From assembly GCF_964204645.1 (NCBI RefSeq), contig NC_134025.1:2733001-2797000 (forward strand): a stretch of 64,000 nucleotides of DNA. The letters run 5' to 3'. Below, piece by piece: positions 45,501 through 60,618 of the stretch. A model generated the notes under the pieces. That model did no database searches. It was given only the letters and a program-made list of their open reading frames with translations, and had not been told where the DNA came from. The position numbers were made by a program, and so were the translations under genes. Within the stretch, counting starts at the first letter, position 1; each line of letters begins with the position of its first letter. This stretch comes from Tubulanus polymorphus (lineage: Eukaryota > Nemertea > Palaeonemertea > Tubulaniformes > Tubulanidae).

Positions 45501-47880
45501 GTCGATTCAAACGTCTTCTAATCCCTTATTCAATCATGCATTATAGCTTTTCAAATGTGATTGGACACCATCGATTTCTGATTTAGTGTCACCACTCAAG
45601 ATACAGCTGCCATTTCAAGATACCTCTTGTAGCGATGTAACTGGATCACATCTGCAATGGTTATTATCAAATTCATTTTTATTATTTAGAAATGAACTGC
45701 AAAGACAGGAAAAAATCGATTAATTTCTCCGCGTGTTCTTTTACTTCTTATTTTTGTTGTATTTATGAAGAAATTCGATAAAAGATGATTTATACGATGA
45801 TCCCAGGGGCCGGTTAAACAACCTTGATAAAATCTTTTATCGCTGTCACTATATTTCGCATGTCACGCAAGTTGCCCGGGTAACTATGAAAACGGTAAGA
45901 CGATAATCATATTCGACTTCAATCCCTTGTTGATTATTTCAGCTATAAGTGGAACCAATTGGAATATCGAAAAGATATTATGTTAAAGATGACTCCTGTG
46001 TATACTCAGGTGCCGCACTCCACGCCTTGACGGCTAAAATTTTTGAATGCGTCTGGTGGCCCTCACAGCGAAAACACTTAGTTTGAAAGAAAAAACAATA
46101 GCAATATTTTGTATCAAAACAATGAATATCTTCCGAGACATCATCATCGACAGTAAAATGTCTTGAAGGTAATTAGTCTCTGAATTACTATTCTGCTCAA
46201 TACCACTGATATCTGGTTATTTCTAAGATGAAGCATGATTCTAGATTTTGCACCGTTATTCTTATCGAACGCGTATTTCAGCATAGCGGGTGCGCATCGG
46301 AAATTTCAATAAATTGACACCGAATTGTAAACGATTTGATATAATTAGGCTGCGTACTTAGGAAAGGGTAGGGTACCTACTTAATTATTGCCAAAGGGGC
46401 ATCCCATACGCTAGCCATAATTCGGTCAATTGTTAGTAGAAACGTTATGAATCTAAACAATTAACCGCTGATTGAATTTCTTGCTAGCGTTCCCTGGTTC
46501 CATTATGACACACGACGATTTCAAGGACGTTGATGAAATCTTCCACATTTACATAATTATATCTTACTAATAATATCAGGAATTAAATGATGTGACAGAT
46601 GAACATCATTGAACATCATTCTACGCGTCGATCGAACTGCAAATCATAACTTGTCACAGCTCCATTTGCTGAAATGCTGACATACGCAAAAAAATTCTAG
46701 TGTTGAAAAATATTAATTTCATAGCCCGTTTACCGACGAGTTGTCAAGATAGGACTAATAACATACACCCAACAATGCTCAAGTGGGACATCAGCTACTT
46801 CAGTAGAAATATACATTGCCGCGATAAAATAACATAAGATCATAGTCATATCACTTGTGTTCGCTTGAAAACTCTCCAGTTTTCTATATTAGACACGCAA
46901 AATTAATAATCAGAAACTTAATTGCTCTCAACGAAAAAGGACAAAGGTCTGCGCTTGCTTATTAGAAGATCCTCTTCCAACCTCAAAAATGAGAACTTTT
47001 TATACGTTCTACGATAATCGCTGTGGTATTGTTTGATGGTTGGTCGTCATATGTTCTTGATATATTCTTGGAACCGACATTTTTTCTACTCTTTCGCCAT
47101 GACACGTTTACTTTTATCGATGAAACGACAAATCTCTTTCATGGAAAAGTGAATGGATTACTTAAGCGGCAATTTTTATCCAGACGGCGATACCGGAAGG
47201 GGAGATTAACCGGTTCTGGTGCGCACTACGGCTTCATATCGATACAGTCTACATAACTATGAAATATATTATTATAAAGATATGAAACTAATTGAAATTG
47301 AAACTATGCATTAATGAAAAATATGCGTGCAAGCTCATGAGGGTGATTTGCGTGCAATTCTTTCATGCTCCACATGATTTATACTTCGAGATTTGCAACA
47401 TTTTAATGTTTATGGCAATTTTTGCTTTGATGTTTTAATGCTATCGGGAGTTATGAAGTGCTTCTGAAATTACGAATTAATAATTGAATATAAGCATTTA
47501 GTGTACACGACAGCGGGTATTTTGTTTATCGGCGTTTATTTATACAGAATAGAATTACCGCCGTATCAACCCTGGATATTGAATTTTCAGGTAGAGGAAA
47601 CCAACGATGACATGACAAAGTGCTCTCTGATTACATCGTGCCTACTAAATCACTGATATTACGAGGCATCGATGATAATACATTACAAGCAACATTTTAA
47701 AAGCAATGATAAAATGAAAACCACTTGGTAATTAATGAAAAACGATTTCTTAAAAATGGCGTGATGCTAAAAACTCATAAAGCTGGGTATCACATTATTC
47801 TTCCCTAGTGTATGTAGTGTCAGAGGCTCGTATTGCTTGATGTGCTTAAAGTCACATCACTCCTGTTTCGTATAACATCT
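39599..47880. other. Gene-poor sequence, no gene seen
   Basis: No exon with recognisable domain content, no RNA gene and no clear transposon end was found on either strand. Open frames of 60-90 codons are at the frequency expected by chance in AT-rich DNA. Confidence 0.4.
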
Positions 47881-47890
47881 TACTGTCTAA

Positions 47891-48020
47891 TTTAGATCCT
47901 TTGTTCTGGATTTCAGAGTCCATAGTATACCTCTTTGTTGTAACTTTATTCTTGAAGATGTCATAGTCGAAACGTCACAACAGACTGCTCCATCAAGGAA
48001 ATATTTCGGACTCTGTTTTC
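47891..48020 (+). mobile_element. Degenerate element D with hammerhead-like remnant
   Basis: The order of sequence parallels element C: atttagatcct (47890-47900; element C has attttagatcct near 38992-39002), then ttgtaactt, then TTGAAGATG...GTCGAAACGTC at 47952-47976. The first C of the core is T here and the hairpin is only about 3 bp. A short inverted pair, cagagtcc (47914-47921) and ggactctg (48008-48015), flanks it. This is probably a decayed member of the family of elements A-C. Confidence 0.5.
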
Positions 48021-51000
48021 ATTTTAGTTGTTTGATTTTACCACACGGACAGGGCGTTTCATCAATGCTTATCAGCTAACGTCTTCTTTCTCATACGCTG
48101 GCTTCTTTCTTGTCTTTCTCTCATATATTTGTTAAAACTTTGTACCATTCAATTCGATTTTTTTCTCTAATGGATCTAATGGAAACGGATCTAAATCTGC
48201 CGTTATTCCAAATGCTGACCGCATGCAGTGACATGTCACATGTCGATGATCACAAACTGATGTCGATTATTGGTTGTAAACAAATGCAACGATCCATTAG
48301 TACTTAATAAATGTCTGATTGTACAAGCCAATAATTTTCTTGCAGCTGTACTGATCATAACTAAAAACTCATTCATTGAAGGTCCTATTTGCGTAATGCA
48401 CCATTTAATACCATATGTCGACTCATCTAATCATTGTATTGATTGAATTCTCAGAGATTTAAAACAAAAGACCAAGGCTATCGATATATACGTTTATACA
48501 TGGACAGAAGATTCAAGGTCATATAACTGAATAAGATATGAACCATAGATGATAATGAATGGGAAATGATAATCGATCGGTTGCATGGAAAAATGGAAAA
48601 AAAGCATACGTTAATAGTTTAATCAACGTTAATCTTAGCATCATCAAAATCATTCATTATATCTGCAGCTGTGCGTTTAGGTCGATTTAGTTTTTATCGA
48701 ATTCTTTTGTGCTAATTTCATGCGAAATTCATCCGATCGAAGAACTCGGAATTTCACGCATGGAAATGTCTAAAAGCTTGATTAATTTCGTTGAAAGCAG
48801 TAGCTGCGATAGTTTCAACATCTCTCAGCCTGTTTTTGTGAACGTTTCGAGTCGCTTTGCTGTGGGAATCTAATTTATTTGCTGGAGTATGGTTGTGCAT
48901 AGTCGCTGCGGCTGTCACACGAGCTATCGCTCAATCTCGGAGAAAACCCGGATGGTTTCTTATTCACTGTCTCTTCATGTGACTTCCTAAAGGATAATCG
49001 GTGATCGCTCTTCGCTGACTAAAACTAATTCAACTGGCACACTGCCATGTGTGTCAATATTGGCGTATGGGCTGCTGCTCTATTTTCTCAATTATCGAAG
49101 TTTCAGCGACAGAATATCGGGTGTCAAATTCGATCTGTCCAATGAATTTTCTAAATTCTCGAAGTAGAGCACGATTCAGTATTACCCGCACCAGAAAATC
49201 AACGCGTCATTAATAATGGATGGTCCAGGGGCTGAGATATAGTCCTGACCTTGGTCAATTATCTTCTGCAGTGGTATCTTCATCCAGTCTCATCAATATT
49301 TAATGGAGAATGGCATCGATATATAGTATGTTCAATGCCGACTATTATGTACATCACGTGAGAATATTAGAAAATTCTGCTTTGATTTAAGTATCTCGCA
49401 TTTTCTTGTTGAAAACGCTCTGCTTTCCTGGAATAGACAAAAGGAAATTGTCGCTCTAATATTTCTCCAATGTTGAATTACGCAGAAATAGACATCTCGG
49501 AATATCTTTACCGCGAAAACCATTTCTCATCTTTCTGTCCAACTTTGTTTATCTGTATTTTCGAATTGTGTCGCTTTGATGATCAGTATTAGTGCATATG
49601 AGTCGATAGAACGTCGAACAGTATAACAACATGGTTTCCAGCACACATCCGTCAATTTACAATAAAAGCTGAATTCATAATGTCTTCCATTTATTACTGT
49701 ATCCAGGTGCTAGCGGAACGTGTGTTCAAACGTGTCAATGATTTTCATCTAGCTGATTAACAAAATATTTACGAGTCAAAACTTGATTAAATGTACCTTT
49801 TATTCATATTAAAATTTACACTATACGGATGACACTACGTTTTCATAAGTACTTATATCATATTATGTATATTATACTTATCTATTATATACTATGTATT
49901 TATATATTATATGTATATAAGTACATATATGATGCATTGGATATAAGCTGTAATACGCGTCAGTTAATCCGGGGTCATGACCATCAAGCACGATTGCATT
50001 TGAATAATGAAAATCCTGTCATTATTTCTAGCGGTTATCATTTCTAGCATCAATATTGAATACCTGCAGTACCCCCAGTATCGTTCTCCATGATTCCAGT
50101 TGAAAATAGCCTTTCTCATATTGCATTAAAATTCTATTGCATTGACTTAATGATAACAAATTGATCGGCTCCTACGTCCTTGTGACGTAAAAGCTGGCTT
50201 GCGTGCTCAGTTCGCATTTTCTTTCTTTCATTTATTCGGAGATGAAAGAACGTGTAAAAACCACTGCCCTAGATTGATTCTGTTAATGAAATGGAATTAA
50301 TTTTGCATATGTCTTCTATATGGAATTTTTCATCGATCATGCGCCAGGAGATAATCCTGGCCGCACATGTTGTAACTTTAATGAAAGAAAAGACAAGCTG
50401 TTCAGTAGTTTACGGTTCGTATTTTACCTAATTAAATGGATTGCGCAGAAAAATGAATTCTAGTCAAAGTAGTCTCGGAAAACTGCGTGAGTCACTGCCG
50501 TTTTAACATAATTCTTGTTTTTTTCTGCGTGGTAGTTTTTGTCCCTGGCAAGAGATGTCGTCCCTGACTTGATTTTTGAGTCGTTACTTGGAATAGTAAT
50601 AAACTGACGCTCCAAGGTCTTTTGGTAAATCAGCAGAAAACACACCATCCGCATAATAGCTTCCAAGTCTTTGTGGCATTTCACATGTTGTTGCGATTGC
50701 ACTTGTCACAGCGTGAATCTGGTTAAAGATTTTTCGATTTTTCGCGCGTTTATAGCTTCAAATATAGTGGGCGATGTGAAAACTAGTTCAAAAATGTCAG
50801 AACATAAACTTTCTATATCAACTGTGGGTTCGGTCTACCAGGCAAGTTCAGAAATATACATCAAATTAAGAAACACGCCAAGAATAATCGCATTACATCA
50901 GATGAATATAAATACAGCTGTGAAAATGTCTGTATTTGCCTATAGTCGCAGCTTTTCATAAAAGATAAGTTAGAATCAACGTCGTTATGTTGATAAAATT

Positions 51001-54000
51001 GTTACATAAAATTCATTGACGCCGGTACGAATTGCTATACGATACATTAAATTAATAATCTATCAATATGTATATATATATCTAATCGTCAAATCTTGAA
51101 AATCTCGAAAATATTGAAATTTCAACAGTCATATAAATAATCTAAGATCATCTAAATGGCTCAAATAGATTGAAAGATAATTGTTGACGGTTGAATTGGT
51201 CCATCTTCTTCGTTGAAGTTCATCAGCAATTACGGCTCCAGGGTCAGTTGGTGCTACATCGATAAGTAAGTTCATACAGTACAGAAAATTTATTGATGCA
51301 ACAAAATTATGGAGAAGCTGCTGTGGGACGTCAAAAATGTTGTTCAATCATTTCATGGTCGTGCGAGATTTCAGCCTTGACCAAATTCGGTTTTCGTATC
51401 TAGTCTACTAGACGTCGGAACTGATAACCGAAAGCGCTTAATTTCCGAACTATTTCCGGAATATAGTTCCGACTAACTGAAATTTGGTTTCGCTTATTTC
51501 GACTATAGTCCTCTAATAACCGAAGTTGGCCCATGATGTGATCAAAGATGGAGACAAGTGCCCCGGTATCCAAGAGGGCTAACTACACCGTGTTTGTTGC
51601 TTGAACTTTTAGTTCGTTAATAATCAATGATAGTCACAAAGCAGCATCACCTCATTGGTCACTCCTGAACATTCTGTGTCGGATTTACTGTCGTGTCACC
51701 GTTCAAATTATTCGCCGATGTTTTGAATACTTTATCACTTTGATGAGCGATCATAACAGCATGTATATATCTAGATATATACAGGTCATGAAGGTGAACC
51801 ACAGAATAGTTATGTATATACAAAATTACAGATTTATGAAGGAAGTCAGTCATGTAAGTATATATACGTATCGACTGCTCATCGACTCTCTAACATAACT
51901 CTAGGGATTTGCTTCGATACACTTGATAACCACGAGTTACAAGTATTTCGTACGGATTTGTTAATGAATTTAATTAATTTGGTTAATTTAGCTGAAGATA
52001 TCGCTGATGTGGTTATGAATAGTAGCCAGTTGTAATTGAGACACTTCTGCTGCCGGAAGATACTTTGGCTGCACGATATCGGATATCAGCTCTAGCTCTA
52101 TGATATTACTCATCGGGAAATAGTGGACATCGGAAATTGAACGAAGCGTGAAAATGGGGGAACATGAGACAATATCTTGGAATGCCGGCTCAGTGTGTTC
52201 ATAGTGATTCTCACGTTGGAAGCTTGTCAAGCCAAACCCGCTCGCTAATGCCCACTTATCTATGACGAATTTCCGCTCATAGAATTTTTTGAAAAGTCTC
52301 CTGAAATTTCCAATATATACATATGTTTATCTGACAGGCATATATATCTATATACCCTCGTATAGTGAAAGTTCAAATGTTATTATAGAAACAAAAGATA
52401 TTTCGTAAAATAGCATTATAGATTGGCAAACCGCCAAATAGTAAGCAAATATTTGAAGTGATTCCCCGGTTTGAAAAAAAGTAATTTAAGTATCGCTTTA
52501 GCAAAATAGTTACACGTGTTACGGAAAACATCGAAAGGATGTGGACTGTTTTTGAGTGGAAACACACAGATGCTGTTCGAAGAAGTAACGAATAAATATG
52601 GCTTCTTTGTCTGTATTTCTGTATTCTATTGTTATTCTCTTATTCCATTAATTCCATGGTTTACCTCCGCGTCAATTCGTATATCAGATGGCAGTAATAG
52701 CTAATCAATTCAAGGCGGTTTGGCTCCAAGAGTTTTCGCTGAATTTCCAGGTTTCCTGATATGTAGGTACTTTTATACGATGATAGATGCCATTGAATTT
52801 TGGAGGGTCCATAAGTTCTACAGCTGCGATTCAATTAGTACAATTCATACAGTGCTTACAACAACTTCCTGCGAATTCTAACTGATCCTTCACTCACTAA
52901 CGATTGATCTCAAGCGTTTTTTTCACCACTTTCGTCCTGAAATTTTCAGTCATTACTATTCAAGAATTGCGATGAACAGGCGTTTGCACGCGATAATTGT
53001 GCTAAAATAATTGTCAATATTTTGTACGACCATAAGGGATTACGTATTATAATTTAGTGCACATAAATTCACCCATGAACAAGAAACATATTGCATTTTA
53101 TCTATATGTTCGAATCGAAGTTAAAACAATCTACAAAGCGGTAACGGCTATGGTTGCAAATATTTATTGGTTTGTATTATGATTAGGGCCTAACGTTCGT
53201 TCCCCGGGTCGTAGTAGCTTATCAACAGTTCGTGCGTTTCAAATCACTTTTGACGGACATATTTACTAGATATTGTCTATAGTCAAACCGTACTGAAATC
53301 GTATGATATCTTTGAAGCCACATCGATCAGCCCCATTCTGATTGCACGTTTGAAGTTCCTTTTTGCTGGTTGGCATTTATCTATTCACGCACAGCGAAAT
53401 ACAGATGATTTTCATAAATAGAGCGTTGATCAAGACATTTTGTTGTCCTTGAATATCTAACTCTCGTGCACACGCATGCTGTTATACAATTTATTTCACC
53501 TTAAATTCCTGTTGTAGCCCTCCCGGGCAGTTATTTACCCATTTCAAAAGATAATTGGTTACACCCAACGTAAGCAAGCAAACAAAATTTTCTCTTCGAC
53601 ACGTATTTTTCCGACAAATTATACTGGATATTTCTAAACGCATTAGCAGTGAAAAGTGCACAATTCTTTTTATCGTTTTCACCAATATACTTGAGTGCTA
53701 TAACGAACGTGGTATGAATAAAATATCAATCGTGTATACGATTCAATTCCTGAAAAATTTCAGCTGCTTTAGTTCGATATCTGACGGGTGGAGAATACTT
53801 CAATCTCAAAATCGGTTAAATTCGATAGAAATCACAAGTGGTCTTATTTGAATTGTGTCTGTTAAGGAACAGTGTGTTCAAACAAATTGATTCGTATATG
53901 TCAAGAAATATCATTTTCATTACTTGTGAAGTGGCCTGTACTTTTTCTATAGACGAAATGTAGCAAAATGACTAGTTGAAGGATCTGTAGCTGGATTAGT

Positions 54001-55165
54001 TCCAAATGATGTATTAAAGCCGTTGAAACGATGCCAGCCGCACTTATTTTTCTTTCGGCTTCGTATCTTTTAGTAAAGCTCTCCAATGTCGATAGATCCC
54101 CAGATAATCCAGAATATTGTGGCATCCAGCTGATTTAGTTCATTGCGAATACACCGCAGGTGATCAGACCAGCTATAAATTGCGCCAGTAATCTGAATCT
54201 ACCTGTCAGCTAGCGGATTTGTAATCGTCAACCTTACCCGCTGGCCTTGACTTGCGCTACTAAACTACCGTAGTAATTATTCGTCGAATGGGAGGCGTAG
54301 CTAATAGATTTTATACACGCTGAAAGATTTAAAAGCGACATAAACTTAGAATATAAAGATAAAACGAATCGTCGGTATTTCCACGATGTTAGCTATTCTA
54401 CGCCGACTGGTAGTTACATATTTCTTGAACCTGTGATTAATTGGAGTTGATGTTTAGAGTAAAATTAACAGAACATCGGACTTCACATACACGATACGTT
54501 TTTGAAACCCTTGAAGTTGAGGGGAATACAACTCTCGAACACGCTCAAAAACACGAAGGGCTTTGTTGTCAGTGACATGAAAACAAAGTTTGTTTGCGTT
54601 TTGCGTTTACTGCAACAAATATTTTCTTCAACAATCTCTTGAACGTAGATTCGAAAGTACGTTTACGGATATTCAGCTATACGTCGGCTAATAAGCCAGT
54701 TCTAATGATACACTACTCAATAGCAGGCAGCCTTTTCAATTATTAAACATAGCTGGAAGATGTCGGGAACTGCAGGAAGTGGATCATTTGCTCCCTTGTC
54801 TTAATCATATTAACCTGGTATTCTACGAGGATATAGAACAACCAACACCGAAACTCTTTCACCTGCAGCCCTGCTCTACAACAAACAAAGTTACCTCCAA
54901 TTTGTATAAACATAGAATCAAGTTCTTTTAATTTGTATATATAGGAATTACGCCATGTATTTTTACTTCCATATGAAAAGATTCTGGTGTTGTTTCATGG
55001 TTTAAGATCTCATTCAGTCCGTTTCTCCATAAACGCCATGTTAAAGTATTCAGTAGTATGAATAATGCACTATCAGTAAATTGGTTATTTAGCTGAAAAT
55101 CTATTCAACATATAGTTTATTTATTCATACTCCATTGGGGCGTTAAATTCATGACGACGTAAATA
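48021..55165. other. Gene-poor sequence, no gene seen
   Basis: No supportable gene. An imperfect foldback at about 51376-51533 (ttgaccaaattcggttt opposed by aaccgaagttggcc, with several ccgaa/ttcgg strings between) is the only structured segment noticed. Confidence 0.4.
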
Positions 55166-55169
55166 AGTT

Positions 55170-55400
55170 GGAAAGATGGGATGCGTCGTGGATCTCTCAG
55201 GCATAATCAGATCACAGATGAAATTCTTGCTCGTGGAGATAAGCTTCATAAACGTGGTATAGTCAGGCAAAATATTGCTCAAGTATTCAATATACCACGC
55301 AAAGCTGTCTAATGCATTCTTCGTGTATTAGGAAACCAACCAAATACAGATAAACATCAGGCGTCGCCTTAAACAGAGTCATGATGGAAAAGCATTGCTG
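55170..55400 (+). pseudogene. Decayed transposase-like helix-turn-helix fragment
   Basis: One plus-strand frame from 55178 reads GMRRGSLRHNQITDEILARG, then DKLHKRGIVRQNIAQVFNIP, then RKAV, a stop codon, and CILRVLGNQPNTDK. The RGxVRQNIAQVFNIPRKAV...ILRVL pattern resembles the N-terminal helix-turn-helix of Tc1/mariner-type transposases and the related paired domain. There is no continuing catalytic domain, and the frame is broken by a stop. It is read as a fossil fragment. The call rests on a short motif and is uncertain. Confidence 0.4.
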
Positions 55401-58400
55401 CAAAGCTCTGAAGCTGCAATTATCACATATTTATCCTTCTTTCTGAGAATTCTTTTCATATCTCACTTATTACATATATACGTATATACAAGTATATGTA
55501 CCCCGATTGACGATGGTAAGCGGCGATAATGACGGTCGTCGGGGAGAAAATAGAGTCTTCAGATTTTTACATGACTTTTCGAACGTGAGCTGTTGTGAGC
55601 TGAATGCATTTTGATAGGGAAGCGAAAGGATTTATTTACACGCACATGGAGACATCAGGTCGCGTTTACATCGATTTCAGGTGTCACCCGAATCCAAGCT
55701 TCTAAAGTGACGTTGAACGAATCTAATTACAAGCATTCACCAGAGAAATCGTGACGAAGACCTATTAATTAAAGGACTAATGATCTACATATGTTGCAGC
55801 ACAATTTGCCCAGATCATCATAGACCTGTACAACAACATTATCGGATGACAGCAGGTTTTAACACGTCATACAAGGCCATAAATGTTAGTGTGATTCTTT
55901 TTTCTGACCATAAACACGGATCACTATATGACCTAATGCGTCCTCTAAGTGATGCTTTTTATTTTCGAGAAGCCATCATCTTATCACTTGTCACATATTT
56001 AGAATATTGCTTCCTTTTTCTGCCGGTTCTGCACCGAAAGTATCCGCATTTAACGGAAGATGGTCACATTATGGGTCAATTTGTCATTCTTAAGTGCAAT
56101 TCGGGAATTAGATGAGTACACGCGTGAAGTGGATTGATATGCAAACGAAACGTGCCTTTTCTACGCTAAGATATGATGATCATAAACTGGAGAAGTGGAT
56201 GATGCAGCGTGAGGCCTCTAGTGAAGTCACGAGTTCTGTCGACAAATATAACTGATAAGGCAACTCACAAAACCTTCTATTTTGATAAACGTATCATTGT
56301 GTTTACTTTACTGAATACATTCCACCCAACGCAAAACATTATAATGTCGGATATAGTAAAATAAACGTGTAATGATACATTTTGACAGTGTGTCGAAATA
56401 CGTCACGAGTAACTGGTGACATTGGGTCGTTTTGCTTGGGCGTAAATCAGCTTGGCGCTCGGCCGAGTGGTTTGGGTCTTGATTTCATTTCTCTCGATAT
56501 GAATCGATTACTTCTTTTTTGTTTTTACCGACCCGTTACCCCAAAAAGGTACGAATTTAGGGCGGAATTAAGCTCACCGAAACCAGGCGAAAATGTTCGT
56601 AAGTGTCACCCTCATCAAATTCATTAGAATATAACGGAATTTTACTGTTCCTTTTACTTCTACATTGCAAACAATCCAGATTGAGGGTCTCGCGTGGAGA
56701 AAATTATCATTTCATAAATTCTAGTTATCCCATATCATACGGAAAGTAATACTCAAATAATCGTGTTACAAATCAGCGATTTCTGTTGCGCCGGACCGTT
56801 AAAAATAGAAAAAATGTAGTATAAAGTTGACCTTGAAAGGAATAAAAAAAAAAGATTACTGTGACGGAAGGACTATCATTTCCTGAAGCTTGCTGCGAGG
56901 GCATCAAAGATCTCGCGGGCATTAACTTATACGCTTCATCTTAGCTAATTTCCACCTCGATCGTGTCACTGACACGCTATACGTTCTTCGGGGTAAATTA
57001 TTACAGACATCATTAGCCACATCACGAGGACGATACCAGTTATTTTTTGTCGTCCATCGTCGTCTCCCGAGATGGTGATTATGTTTTCTAAATTATATCT
57101 GTCTATCTGAGAGTAAATGGTATTGTTGATTCCGAAATAGAAGAAGAACCTATGATGTCTAAATGAAAACTGATCGAGTGTCACAGCATCATTTCCATCA
57201 GAAATAATGGGGGTTTCATCTTTAACACTCATCATGAGATTGTTGAGCGAAGCAAAAAATTACAGTCTCTTAACCCGGAAAATGTCCCCTTCATAGCGCT
57301 GTCGAACATGTGCTGTAAACTGCAAAAATGATCTCGAAACAAAAGAGTTTCTACTTTTTCAGCTGTCACTTGATCAAACAACCAGATGTTGAACAATAAT
57401 TATTTAATCCTACTTTGGTAACGAGACAACCGCTTACATCAAGCACTAGCGATTCAATAATGATAGTTCAGTTAATGGACAGCTAGAAAATATATTCGAT
57501 ACCTAAAAGTAAAAGAGGACATTTAATGTAGTAGATGGATGATATAGGGTTTTACCGTTAATTCTATTAGTTAGAAAAGATAGCCATATTGTATTGAATT
57601 TACTTCGAATTCAAATGATCAATTTTCTTGGCATATGCAATTAATGCCGCGATTCTTCTTTGATGATTTGTTCGACGCGTTACCGAGAATAATGCCTTAT
57701 TCATAGACATGTTTAGCTGAAATAATTACGGGGCCAGTTCTTCGATGGTTTTTTTCCCGCTCACGAATCGATAAATAATGAACACAGAATAAAGCCTCAG
57801 ATGTTGCCAAGGCCTTTAACTTCAAGATCCGATATATGTATATAAAGATGAACCAGACCTGCTATTTTGGGGTAAAATCAATTCCATCATTAGGAAGCGT
57901 TTCATTACGATTTATCATGTATTTACGTATAATGTACAAGCGATGGCCAACCAAGGCTTTATGGCATAAAAAGGTGCATACCGTGTATATAAAAAGTATG
58001 CATAAAGCCCGCTAAGCCATGATTTAAAAGACCAGTCTCCCTGATGATCCTAGACTAAGCCGTGTCTGTAAGTAAACGTATTAACTGTAAGTCGTATACT
58101 TCAAGACAATCCACGGCGCCTGGATATTCTAAGCATAGATTAAAATCTGATCAATCTTAATTTCTTACGCGTTATTTGAGTTGACAGGATGAGTGCCGTT
58201 TGCAGGTACTTTCATGCGAGTAAGCTGAAATCTGAGGCTGCAATGATGTTGATGGATAAAATGCCGGTAATTGTTTGTTCAAGGTTTGCTTTGATGACAT
58301 GGAGATTGTTGCCAGTAATGGACACTAGAGATTATGGGATAAGCTATCGGCGTCTCCCTGGAAAATGCAAATATGGTAATCGCGAAGTATCGATGATATC

Positions 58401-60618
58401 TTTGGTTCGAAGCACGCATTGACACTAAACATTAGGGACGCGTGATATGGTTTTTAGAATTCACAGCGAAGAATGACCTAAGGATGTGGAGAATGTTATC
58501 TCGCAGTAACCATTCTGACTTAAAATAATGCTGCAGGGTGTAACCCTCTCACTCTCTCTCCTTCTCTTATTGAAACAACCTTCAATGTTGTCTCTCTCTC
58601 TCTCGTTCTCTCTTAGCATTCAACTTTCATTCTGCATGTGTGCCTGTAACCTTGAAACAAGTGTCATCGACTCACAGTTTTCTCGATTAGTCTAAAGCGT
58701 AAAATCGAATCTCGAGTTGTATTGTTGTTTGAAGATATATCTGTGAGTTTATGTATACCTATAATTCAACGTGGACCTGATAAAATGTATTCCACAACGG
58801 ATATTTTCATTCGATTGGAACACATACTCATTATTCAGTCTTCCGGCCATAAATCTTCCCTAATGATGTTCTTCCAGAATAGATGATCCCTTCCCTGTTA
58901 CTGGTCTCACTTGCTCCCTGAACTAATGGCCTCCATCCATCCAAAAATAATGACTTCTGCAAACCTCATTACTGCTAAAATAACTATGGATGATGTACAT
59001 ACAAAACATTTCCAACTATTCTCTTTTGGATCTTGAGAGGCTCGAACGAGACTGATGTCATCATGTCACTAACAACAGAAAGAAAGCCATGAATTATTGA
59101 TGGCCGACAAAATCCCTAAACCTGATATGTTACGAGGTGTTTTTAAATGTTATTCTTGCGCTTAGTGTCATATGATAGTGACGAAAAAATAATCCATCCA
59201 CGTATGAATCACAAAAGGCGGAGGTTTAGCTGAAACCTAAACACACATAACAATGTTATTGATAAACACGTTGAGGGGATTATGTGAAGATATTGATAGT
59301 TTTTATATGTATTAATTTTTTCATTTATCTTATGTTTATTCAACTGTTTTCATTTATAATCTGTCAGACAACGAGACCAGGCCAATGCCATATCGGGGTA
59401 AATATCGTACTCAGTGAATTAAAACAGTCGGTTGTCTTTGAGTAATTTCTCCGGCGCTGCGAGCAAACCGGATGTTATGAGGATATCGACGTGTATGAAC
59501 TGAATCCTGGATTAACCCGGTTGACAGCCACCTGAAATAGAATCGTGTATCTGGTCAGTGATGTCACAATATCGCTAATGGTGATGATGGCTTTCGCGAC
59601 ATAAGCCGATCGACTTGTAACCTCCTATTGAACAACAACGCACGTGTATACTTCATTTGTTTTAGTAATGATGCGTGATCAGATTTCTTCAAAGAATAAA
59701 AACTGATATTTCTAGGGCATGCATACACCTGCGTTATGCTTTTACTGTGCATTCTCAAGTACGAATAACAAAAGATAAGAAAACTTTACTATCATTCTGT
59801 GGAAATGTAAAGAATATCGTAATATTAGTTGTATCCAGTATTGTATTCTTTACTAAGCGCGTATAGTTCATCACTATGCGATCTTATTTATTCTGAAGAT
59901 ATATTTCATATGAAAACCTTATTTTGTGTGAATATCGAATATTCGAGGCCCTTCACCTTGCACCGAACAACTAAAACCGGGCTGAGTTGACGTTCATAAC
60001 CTCTCCATTACCTCCGAAGAGCTGTTGTTTTCGGTGAACTCGGTGCCAGATAAACGGGTCTCGTTCAGGCGCGTACACCGGAAATCTTATCTACTACATT
60101 TTCATTTTGAGTATCAACAACATCGACTCGAAGAACGATCTCGTGATGCCGGCGTACAAGTAAACCTGGTCCAGATATTGTCTGACAAACTTCTTTAATG
60201 AGAATTTACGAGTTTTACTCATTAAACAAACCTTCCGTAACAAACTTTCTCACGGATATTGAGTGGTATTAAACTATCTTACAGGTTAACCGTTGCTGAC
60301 AACCAGGTGAACAGACAAACATCGTGTACCATGTGGCCTGTTTATCAAACTGTTTCTGTAGTTTTACTACGAGTTGTGCAGCGTTCTACTATTTTACACC
60401 TGCCGAGTAAATTACCTTTCACTTTTCCCGGATCTCTTTGAATATTATGACAAAATCAGCCTTTAACATAAATCGCCTTTCCTTCCTCGATTTTTTTTTG
60501 AATGGGATCGGCACAAGTTTATTATTTGTGTTCTTTTTTAGCTACAACTTTTCCTTAAAGTGCTTTCAGAACGACGATAAACCAACTGTAGAAGTTAGGG
60601 TCAGATCAATAATAAAAG
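55401..60618. other. Gene-poor sequence, no gene seen
   Basis: No supportable gene. (CT)-rich microsatellite patches lie at about 58545-58570 and 58591-58612. A hairpin-forming ggctttatggcata/tatgcataaagcc pair lies at about 57955-58008. The 111-codon frame at 55780-56115 has no recognisable domain. Confidence 0.4.

Noticed and set aside
55780-56115. 111-codon plus-strand frame
   Set aside because: No recognisable domain, no supporting exons, length within chance expectation.
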